From Gammaproteobacteria bacterium (lineage in GTDB: Bacteria > Pseudomonadota > Gammaproteobacteria > Pseudomonadales > JAUIET01): 64,000 nt of DNA. A program made the translations under genes and the position numbers. Positions within the stretch are counted from its first letter, which is position 1; the number at the start of each line of letters is the position of its first letter. Of the stretch, positions 54,855-62,388 are shown in pieces. A model generated the notes under the pieces. It had not been told where the DNA came from and ran no database searches. It worked only from the letters and a program-made list of their open reading frames with translations. The DNA is taken from assembly GCA_030429735.1 (NCBI GenBank), contig JAUIET010000010.1, positions 124,001 to 188,000 of the forward strand. The letters are read 5' to 3'.

Positions 54855-55535
54855 ATGAACCAGGGAGCATTAAAACTTCAGGACGATTTCCTCTCACCCG
54901 CTCAGTTTCAGTTTTTCTACAACAGCATTAAGGATAAATCCTGGAGCCCCGTGCACCCTGAGGGTGAATACGCTTCTGATGGATGGACAGAGGTGGCGTT
55001 AATGCACTCTGCAGAACCCACAGAGCTTTACCATAGCGATCCACGCTTCAAGGAGCTCACAGATCAGTTTCAATGTGAGATCGGTATGTTCGTTTTTTAT
55101 GCGGTTCACCCAGGGCACAAATTGCATCCACATCGAGACCTGAGCGGAACGTATGAATTCGGTAAGTTGCGGTTTCATATCCCCTTGATCACTGATCCGG
55201 GTTGTCAGTTTCAGATCTCTAAAAAGCCGGTGTATATGAAACCGAACGAATTGTGGGCGCTTAATACCAGTTATCTTCATGCCTTGGAAAACAATAGTGA
55301 TGTAACCAGGGTGCATATTGTTTTAGAAGTTTATGTGAACGATTGGGTACGTTCTCAGCTTCCTGCACCTGATTTTCGCTACTACACACACTATGTATTT
55401 TTTTTAGGCTGCATATTATGGCAGGCACTTAAATCTGTTATTAGTGAACCCAAACGCTTGCCGGGTAGAATTCATCTCGCAAAGAGCTTAATCTTAGAGC
55501 GATCTAGAAGATTGTTTGGGCGATTCTCTGCCTAG
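54855..55535 (+). CDS. Aspartyl/asparaginyl beta-hydroxylase-like protein
   Basis: A 226-residue protein of the Asp/Asn beta-hydroxylase (Fe(II)/2-oxoglutarate) family. HPGHKLHPHRDLSGTY carries the HxD-type iron ligands, GKLRFHIPLITDPGCQF follows, and LNTSYLHALENNSDVTRVHIVLE provides the distal His and the Arg. No signal peptide is seen. The usual substrates are proteins, lipid A or small molecules; here the setting is a polysaccharide locus, so the substrate is open. It lies ahead of the second Wzx gene. Confidence 0.8.
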   Translation: MNQGALKLQDDFLSPAQFQFFYNSIKDKSWSPVHPEGEYASDGWTEVALMHSAEPTELYHSDPRFKELTDQFQCEIGMFVFYAVHPGHKLHPHRDLSGTYEFGKLRFHIPLITDPGCQFQISKKPVYMKPNELWALNTSYLHALENNSDVTRVHIVLEVYVNDWVRSQLPAPDFRYYTHYVFFLGCILWQALKSVISEPKRLPGRIHLAKSLILERSRRLFGRFSA

Positions 55536-55618
55536 TACTCTTTTCTTTCGCTTTTCTTTGAGGGTTGTTCACCTAACGCCCAGGGTACTCATGTTATTTA
55601 GCTTGTTAGTATTTCTTC

Positions 55619-56881
55619 GTGTCTTTGCTCGATAGAATCGGTGCGAAATCTGAATTTGGTCGAAATGTGGTTACGTTAACCACAGGAACCACTCTTGCCC
55701 AGATTATACCCATCGCTATTAGCCCGATTCTCACTCGCTTGTTTACACCAGAAGAATTTGGCGTTTTCGCCCTCTATATAAGTATCGCAGCAATCGCGGG
55801 CGTGCTAGCGACCGGTCGATATGATCTCGCTATCATGTTGCCAAAAAAAACCTCGGCGGCGCTGAACGTATTGGCCGTTGCGCTTCTATGTGCGGCGGCC
55901 TTTAGCGCGGCTCTAATGCTTGTTGCAATATTTTGCAATGCCGAACTAACCGATCTATTAGATAACCCGGAAATCTCCAACTGGTTATATCTACTTCCCA
56001 TAACTGTATTTTTCTCTGCCTGCTATCAAAGTCTTTATCTATGGTGTAATCGCTGCGCTCAATATCGAGATTTATCTGTTAGTCGTATTGCCCATAGTGG
56101 TTCGTCAGCAACCGTTAATGTTGGATTAGGGTTTGCTGGTGTTGGTAGTGCCGGATTGATTGTGGGTAATTTGGTCGGCCAAATCGGAGGAATTCTGGCA
56201 TTGCTCAAGGCCGCGACCACACACAATGTTAAGTATCTATCGGTCGTTTCTAAACGTAAAATGACAGCAATGGCGGTGCGCTATAAGAAATTCCCGCTGT
56301 ACTTCTCTGTCACCTATGGAATGAATTCCCTGGCTCAGAATATGATACCAATCATTCTAAGCGGCACTTTTGGCGCTCATTATGCAGGTTACTATTTTCT
56401 GGTTCATCGCGCCATCATGGGGCCAATGGGCATTGTTTCCAGCTCAATTGGAAGCATTTTTTTTCAACGCGTTTCACAACAAACCGACCCCTCTGGATTC
56501 TACCTTCGCATCTCCTTGTATTTACTCATCGTTGGTATACTACCAGCACTGACTATTTATCACTTTGGTCCAGTGCTGTTTTCGTTTGCCTTCGGTGATG
56601 AATGGCAGATATCTGGCGAAATTGCCTCCTGTCTTGTATTAATGTTCCTGCTTAGCTTCATTACTATACCGGTGAGTCAGCTATCCACCATTCAGCAAAA
56701 AGTTATCTACAATTTTTTATGGCAACTGGCTTTGCTGATAGGAATATTGGCTGCATGGCACTTTGGTAAAAGTGATAATGATGTATTCCTGTTTTTCACT
56801 ATTTATGCACTTGTGCAATCAGCGCTGTACATTTTCGGCTATGTCTACGAATACCGCCTCTGTAAGGATAACAATTCATGA
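55619..56881 (+). CDS. Wzx-type flippase, locus B
   Basis: A 420-residue MOP-family flippase with about twelve membrane helices. RNVVTLTTGTTLAQIIPIAI and SPILTRLFTPEEFGVFALY are typical. It is the second Wzx in the window. The GTG start at 55619 has no strong ribosome site. The stop overlaps the following methyltransferase start (ATGA), opening a chain of four coupled genes. Confidence 0.88.
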   Translation: MSLLDRIGAKSEFGRNVVTLTTGTTLAQIIPIAISPILTRLFTPEEFGVFALYISIAAIAGVLATGRYDLAIMLPKKTSAALNVLAVALLCAAAFSAALMLVAIFCNAELTDLLDNPEISNWLYLLPITVFFSACYQSLYLWCNRCAQYRDLSVSRIAHSGSSATVNVGLGFAGVGSAGLIVGNLVGQIGGILALLKAATTHNVKYLSVVSKRKMTAMAVRYKKFPLYFSVTYGMNSLAQNMIPIILSGTFGAHYAGYYFLVHRAIMGPMGIVSSSIGSIFFQRVSQQTDPSGFYLRISLYLLIVGILPALTIYHFGPVLFSFAFGDEWQISGEIASCLVLMFLLSFITIPVSQLSTIQQKVIYNFLWQLALLIGILAAWHFGKSDNDVFLFFTIYALVQSALYIFGYVYEYRLCKDNNS

Positions 56882-57534
56882 ATTGGCAAGAATATTGGAA
56901 CCAGCAAAACACACCAATGCATGCTCATTCTTCGGATGAATGGTACCAGTTGTATGCGCAAGAAATTAACCTGCTATGCAAGGCAGCGGGGGTGAGCGCG
57001 GGCCCAGTGCTTGAGAGTGGCTGTGGTAATGGTGCGTTATACGAATATTACGACTTCATTGATGGTGAATACGTAGGTATCGATTTTTCCGAAACCTTGT
57101 TGCAACAGTTTAAGGAACGCTACCCAAGCCTAGAGCTTGGTGTGGCCGATGCAGCGTCTTACAGCGATCAGCGCAAGTTCTCACTTGTTTTCAGCAATGG
57201 TGTTGTGCAGTACTTTGAACCACCAACTCTGGCCCGCTACATCGAAAACAATTTGTCAATGTTAGATGAAACCGGTGTATTGCTGTTGATCAATATTCCC
57301 AATTCGGTGGTTAAGCCTGAATATTATTCCGGAGAAATGTACAGCCGGCAGCAGCAACTCAGCTTTCTGAAAAAACTAGTTGCGCGCGTACGCTCGCGTG
57401 GCCGAAAGGATGGTCTCGGTTACTGGTATCGCCCTGCAGATTTTGCGTCCTACGACAGCAATACGCTAAACGTCACTATCTATGGCAGCTTGTTTCACCC
57501 TTATCGATTTTCCGTTGCGATAACGCGTGCATGA
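56878..57534 (+). CDS. SAM-dependent methyltransferase
   Basis: A 218-residue class I methyltransferase. The SAM motif is VLESGCGNGALYEYY, followed by YVGIDFSETLLQQF and FSLVFSNGVVQYF. It is coupled to the Wzx gene upstream (ATGA) and the FemAB-like gene downstream. It likely methylates a sugar or an intermediate of the locus B glycan. Confidence 0.85.
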   Translation: MNWQEYWNQQNTPMHAHSSDEWYQLYAQEINLLCKAAGVSAGPVLESGCGNGALYEYYDFIDGEYVGIDFSETLLQQFKERYPSLELGVADAASYSDQRKFSLVFSNGVVQYFEPPTLARYIENNLSMLDETGVLLLINIPNSVVKPEYYSGEMYSRQQQLSFLKKLVARVRSRGRKDGLGYWYRPADFASYDSNTLNVTIYGSLFHPYRFSVAITRA

Positions 57535-58490
57535 TGGACACTAAAAAGCGATACAGGGAATTTTGTGAACAGCAAGTGGCGCTTCCGATTTTTAGTCGAG
57601 ATTGGTGGTTAGACGCTGTATGTGGAGCAGATCAATGGAACGTGGCATTGGTTGAAAAAGGTGGGCAGATTATGGCCAGCCTACCGTATTACTGCCCGCA
57701 CCGAAAATTTTTCAAAGTGTTGTCGATGCCACGGCTCACGCAATCGCTTGGGCCCTATATTGTTTATCCAGAACAGCAATCTTATTACAAGCGATTGTCG
57801 TGGGAGAAGGAATTGATTGGTGAGCTAGTGAGCTCACTCCCCAAATTTGATCATTTTTCCCAGCGGTGCCATGGAAGTACAAAAAATTGGCTACCTTTTC
57901 ATTGGCTTGGTTATACACAAACCACGCTCTGCTCATACATTATTGAGGCGGAACAATACACCAATGGAAAAATTCAAGGAGAAACGAGCGGTAGGCGTAG
58001 GCGGAGAAGCAAGGCAGCAAAGCATGGTATAAAAATTGTTGTGAGTGACGATGTTGCCAGCTTTTATAAGCTAAATATGCGCACCCACCAACGGCAAAAT
58101 AAAGCAATGGACTACGATTTGCCATTTTTAAAATTGCTGTACGATGCTTGTGCGAGGCACAGTGCCGTCAGGCTATCCTTTGCGCAAGATTCGAACGGGC
58201 GACCAATTGCATCATGTTTCCTTATCTACGACCAGAACAGAGCATACTATCTGGCTGGCGGTATTGACCCGGATTTTAAAGACGTGGGTGCTATGGATGC
58301 ACTTCTATTCGACGCGATTGAATATTCTTTATCAAACGGACGGATATTCGATTTTGAAGGTAGTATGGTTGAAAGTATAGAAAGTTATTTTAGGAGTTTT
58401 GGTGCCACTCAGCAGGTGTATTCTGCCATAGCAAAAACACCTTCCAAGGCTTATAGATTGAAAGAGTTCCTGAAAGACATTACTCGATGA
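57531..58490 (+). CDS. FemAB/GNAT-like acyl or aminoacyl transferase
   Basis: A 319-residue protein of the FemAB-like double-GNAT group often found in exopolysaccharide loci. RDWWLDAVCG opens the first half, and the second half has RQNKAMDYDLPFLKLLYDAC, RPIASCFLIYDQNRAYYLAGG and FDFEGSMVESIESYFRSFGA. FemAB proteins move aminoacyl groups from tRNA to cell-wall precursors; here an acyl donor is equally possible. Both neighbours overlap it by 4 bases. Confidence 0.8.
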   Translation: MMDTKKRYREFCEQQVALPIFSRDWWLDAVCGADQWNVALVEKGGQIMASLPYYCPHRKFFKVLSMPRLTQSLGPYIVYPEQQSYYKRLSWEKELIGELVSSLPKFDHFSQRCHGSTKNWLPFHWLGYTQTTLCSYIIEAEQYTNGKIQGETSGRRRRRSKAAKHGIKIVVSDDVASFYKLNMRTHQRQNKAMDYDLPFLKLLYDACARHSAVRLSFAQDSNGRPIASCFLIYDQNRAYYLAGGIDPDFKDVGAMDALLFDAIEYSLSNGRIFDFEGSMVESIESYFRSFGATQQVYSAIAKTPSKAYRLKEFLKDITR

Positions 58491-59818
58491 TCAAGGTAAG
58501 TATTCCGCCTGACAATGAACTAGAGCGCAGATACATTCTGGAGGTTTTGCTAAGCGAATTTCTAAACCTTGAATTTCATGTTGAGATTAGTGACGACAAC
58601 CTGCCTGAATACGAAATAGAAACCAGCGACGGTGCCATTCTCGTTATTCAAGATCACTTTTTCTCACATTACCCCAATGCGCTGAGCTACCTCAGCGAGA
58701 AAAATATTCCCGACACATGCCTCTTCGCCCGCAATCAGTTTACGTACCACGATGACGTACCCATTATCTTTGGCTCGGACGTATGTACGGTCACCGAAAA
58801 TAAGATTGTGTGTGGGGCTGATGTTTTTGCTTCCAGTTTTTTCTTTCTGAGTCGTTGGGAAGAGTATGTTTGCTCAAGCCGGGATACACATCAACGATTT
58901 TCTTCAGAACTCAGCTTTGCCAGAAACGCCGATATTCTCGACCGGCCAGTGGTGAACGAGTATGTAGAAATGTTGGCAGCCATGCTTGCACACTTAGGCG
59001 TGGAAACAGATACAAGAAAGCGTTTACTGACACTGACCCACGACGTGGATGCCTTAACTCGATGGTCTGGTCCGGCACTTCTAATCAAGGTGGTGGCAAA
59101 CAACATTCTAAAAGATCTAAGCCCAGTTGCTGCGCTTGAGAATATTGCAGAGTACTTTCTGATTCGCAGGCGAAGAATTCCTGACCCTTATGACCACTTT
59201 GAATGGCTTATGGAAAGAAGCGAAGCATTGGGTAAAACGTCTATTTTCTATTTCATAAGTGGTGGAAACTCAATATACGATGCGGAGTACGCGTTAAATG
59301 ATCAGGCATGCATCCAATTGATTGATAGTATCAAGCATCGAGGCCACTCAATAGGATTGCATCCTTCATACGATACATACAACAACAGAGCAAAGCTTCA
59401 AACCGAACTATCAACTTTACAACAGGCTATTGGAGGTGAGGTTTCGGAAAGCCGGCAGCACTATTTGCGCTTTGAAGTTCCCACCACCTGGCAAATTCTT
59501 GAAGACCTTTCGATTGCGGTTGACAGTAGTTGCGGTTTTGCGGATCACGCAGGTTTTCGCTGTGGTACCGGGGATGAGTACTCGGTATTTAATGTTCTCA
59601 CCCGTGAAAAACTGCAGTTGAAAGAACGCCCACTGGTGGTAATGGACTGCAGCCTGTTTACCTATAACGACTTGAGCTATTCAGATGCCATGCAAAGTGT
59701 GGAAAAAATGCTGGCAGCGCCTACTTCATTAACCATGCTTTGGCACAACTCGTATACGGTGCATATGCCGTTCTACAAGACGTTTATTGAACGTCGTACG
59801 GGCCGGCAGGCTTTATAG
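58487..59818 (+). CDS. Polysaccharide-deacetylase-like protein
   Basis: A 443-residue protein. An N-terminal domain of about 175 residues precedes a NodB-like domain starting LLTLTHDVDALTRW, where the catalytic THDVD corresponds to the usual TFDDG/TFDVE, and HSIGLHPSYDTY supplies the metal-binding His pair region. LWHNSYTVHMPFY closes the domain. Such proteins deacetylate N-acetyl sugars. No signal peptide is seen, so it may act on cytoplasmic precursors. It overlaps the convergent GT4 gene by 6 bases. Confidence 0.8.
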   Translation: MIKVSIPPDNELERRYILEVLLSEFLNLEFHVEISDDNLPEYEIETSDGAILVIQDHFFSHYPNALSYLSEKNIPDTCLFARNQFTYHDDVPIIFGSDVCTVTENKIVCGADVFASSFFFLSRWEEYVCSSRDTHQRFSSELSFARNADILDRPVVNEYVEMLAAMLAHLGVETDTRKRLLTLTHDVDALTRWSGPALLIKVVANNILKDLSPVAALENIAEYFLIRRRRIPDPYDHFEWLMERSEALGKTSIFYFISGGNSIYDAEYALNDQACIQLIDSIKHRGHSIGLHPSYDTYNNRAKLQTELSTLQQAIGGEVSESRQHYLRFEVPTTWQILEDLSIAVDSSCGFADHAGFRCGTGDEYSVFNVLTREKLQLKERPLVVMDCSLFTYNDLSYSDAMQSVEKMLAAPTSLTMLWHNSYTVHMPFYKTFIERRTGRQAL

Positions 59819-60937
59819 GCTACCATATACTTCCAGAAGCACTTTTTCCTGAGCCTCCCAATTGTAGCGCTTCTTAACGTTCATCAGTTGCAGCTTGATT
59901 GATTCCAAGTCCAGCAGCTCTGATTTCTTGACGGCTTCTGACAAACCTGCAACGGTGTTGTTATCGGCAACAACGCCGATTTCATTCTGCTCAACAATTT
60001 TTCGCATTTCAAACAGGTTGGAAACAATAACGGGCAGCTCAGCCATAATGTACTCAAACATTTTATTGGGCGAACAGTAGTAATTGTTCAGACCATCGTT
60101 TTCGTAGAACAAAATTCCGATGTCGGCGCTACAGGTATAGTCAAGTAACACATCCGACCCTACCGCTTCGTGATGATAGATGTTTGTGTATTGACTTGCA
60201 TATTCTTGAATGAGCTCTGCTAGCGAACCATAACCCATAAACACTACAGCGTGCTTGGAAAGACTGGTTTGGCTAAATGTTTCCAGCAGAATTTCAATTC
60301 CTCTGCCGGGCGAAAAACCACCTTGATACAAATATATTCTCTGTTCAGCAGAAATTTCGAAGCGTTCACGAAAAATATTTTTCTTTGCTATCGACTGATA
60401 AGCGGGAGTGTTTAATACCAATGCGGGTTTTTCGATTCCGTACAAACGAACATACTCATCAGCAATAGCGTTACTGACCGTCATTACCCGGTCTGCGTGA
60501 CGAATTAATAGCCGCTCCAGACACTTCACAATAAGCTTTTCGTAAGCTGGTACACCGCCAATTTCTGTCTCGTATTCATGCGCATCGTAGATTATTTTGG
60601 CTCTTCGATTGGTGAGTAATTTTATCAACACTCCAATTGGCAGGGCGTCAATGTCGTTGCAGTGAATAACATCGTATCGGGAGTATTGTTTTAGTACTCT
60701 GTATACGAGCTCAAAATACTTAAATGCTTGCACTATTTTTAACTTCGACCATTCTCTGCTGCGCAGTCGAATTCTATGTACAGCAATTCCTTGAACTGAT
60801 TCGTGTTCGGGCAGATCATTCTCAAGAAGTGCCACCACTGCGACATTGTAGCCAGCTTTTTTCAAGCTCAGGCATTCTTTGAGTACCCTGCTGTCGTGCA
60901 CGAAATTATTGAGTACGATCGAGCAAACTGAAGTCAT
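59813..60937 (-). CDS. GT4 family glycosyltransferase
   Basis: A 374-residue GT-B enzyme. VCSIVLNNFVHDSRVLKEC and DVIHCNDIDALPIGVLIKLL are in the acceptor domain; YLYQGGFSPGRGIEILLETF and CSPNKMFEYIMAELPVIVSN in the donor domain. It lies 10 bases downstream of another GT4 gene on the same strand, and both probably add sugars to the locus B repeat unit. Confidence 0.87.
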   Translation of the reverse strand: MTSVCSIVLNNFVHDSRVLKECLSLKKAGYNVAVVALLENDLPEHESVQGIAVHRIRLRSREWSKLKIVQAFKYFELVYRVLKQYSRYDVIHCNDIDALPIGVLIKLLTNRRAKIIYDAHEYETEIGGVPAYEKLIVKCLERLLIRHADRVMTVSNAIADEYVRLYGIEKPALVLNTPAYQSIAKKNIFRERFEISAEQRIYLYQGGFSPGRGIEILLETFSQTSLSKHAVVFMGYGSLAELIQEYASQYTNIYHHEAVGSDVLLDYTCSADIGILFYENDGLNNYYCSPNKMFEYIMAELPVIVSNLFEMRKIVEQNEIGVVADNNTVAGLSEAVKKSELLDLESIKLQLMNVKKRYNWEAQEKVLLEVYGSL

Positions 60938-60947
60938 GGCTTGTGGC

Positions 60948-62159
60948 TTAACCCGTGACTGACGTAGACGTGGACATGACTTCTTCAGCCAACCTGTGCA
61001 GAATGTCTTCGCGATTGAATTTTACTTCTGCCAGCGCTCGTGATTTTTTCGACATTGTTTCCAGCAAATGAGGGTTTGCCGCAAAATGCCGCATGGCGTC
61101 ACTCAGCGTTTTCGGTTCTTTATAATCGGTATAAACCCCCGCATCTGCCTCTACTATTGTGGTGCGAAGCGGACCGGTAAAGTTAAAGAATACTGGCAGC
61201 CCAGCTGCTATATAGTCAAACAATTTGTTTGGAGAGCCTGTGTGCAAGTGTATTTCACTTTTGTCTGCAAACAGCACAATTCCTGCGTCAGCCGATGCAT
61301 AGATATCTGCCAGTGAATGAATAGGAACGGGCTCATGCATGGAAACATTGCTTAGCTGGTATTTTTTTATTAAATCTACAATTTCTGCCTTCGCTGACCC
61401 ATCTCCCACTATGGCGATGTGTACATTGCTTTCGCCTGCTACCTGTAATTGGTGAGCGGCCTCAACAAGGTATTCAACCCCATTGGCAATGCCTACCGCA
61501 CCCGTGTATACGAACAATGTTTTGGAGTCAATTCCATGTTGTGTTCGCCAAACAGTGTTACGCAGCCCATCGAACAGTTTGATATTTGCGCCGAAAGGAT
61601 AGGTAAAGGCCTTTGCGTGATAGTCACTATCGACCTTATCGCGTATACCGTCACTTATAGTAATAATCTTGTCTGCCTTTCTGTAGAGCAAGTGCTCAAA
61701 CCATTTCAGAAACCGATACATGGCCTTACTATTGATATAGCCCATTTCATAAGGCACGTCAGGCCACAGATCTCTCAGTTCGAGTATGAATTTTGTGTTT
61801 TTAAAAAACTTTAGCGCTAGTGCTGGAATGCCAACCGTAATAGGCGTGGACGATGCGTACACCACCGCCACATTTTTTTCCCGAAGCGCAAGATATGTTG
61901 AGTAAAGAACAAATCGGAGAAATGATAGAATGCGTGAGGAATTGCTCATCGTACTGGCATACGCATTCTTTACGTATTTAACAGTGAAACCGTCAATGCT
62001 TTTGGTGTGAATAAGCGGCCAGTCTTTATGTTGGTTATTGCCGGTAATAACCACCACTTCATTGCCGGCTTCAGCCAGCTTCCTTGCCAGGTAGTATGAC
62101 CTGGCACCACCTGACTCCTCTGGCGTAATGAAATACTGGTGGATATATAGAATTTTCAT
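60948..62159 (-). CDS. GT4 family glycosyltransferase, WbuB-like
   Basis: A 403-residue GT-B enzyme. KILYIHQYFITPEESGGARS, ELRDLWPDVPYEMGYI, LFVYTGAVGIANGVEYLV and GSPNKLFDYIAAGLPVFFN match the WbuB-like branch, whose members often transfer amino sugars such as L-FucNAc. The exact sugar cannot be read. It starts a two-gene minus-strand unit. Confidence 0.87.
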   Translation of the reverse strand: MKILYIHQYFITPEESGGARSYYLARKLAEAGNEVVVITGNNQHKDWPLIHTKSIDGFTVKYVKNAYASTMSNSSRILSFLRFVLYSTYLALREKNVAVVYASSTPITVGIPALALKFFKNTKFILELRDLWPDVPYEMGYINSKAMYRFLKWFEHLLYRKADKIITISDGIRDKVDSDYHAKAFTYPFGANIKLFDGLRNTVWRTQHGIDSKTLFVYTGAVGIANGVEYLVEAAHQLQVAGESNVHIAIVGDGSAKAEIVDLIKKYQLSNVSMHEPVPIHSLADIYASADAGIVLFADKSEIHLHTGSPNKLFDYIAAGLPVFFNFTGPLRTTIVEADAGVYTDYKEPKTLSDAMRHFAANPHLLETMSKKSRALAEVKFNREDILHRLAEEVMSTSTSVTG

Positions 62160-62388
62160 TGTTAATAACTAATACCGAAGCCTGCATGTATGGTAAGTGA
62201 TAGCCGAACATTATGGGCCGCTGGAGAAGCTATCTGATCAAAGGCCTATTGTTGTTGCGCCGGAATCCATAACTTTCCAGCCCCGTTATGGAAGTAACAG
62301 CGCAACGCATGTTACCATTGGTTGTTTTTTGTGCGAATGCTGCTGGTCGGGTTGTTTGGCAGCAGGGTTGAATTTGTGGGGCATGTTA

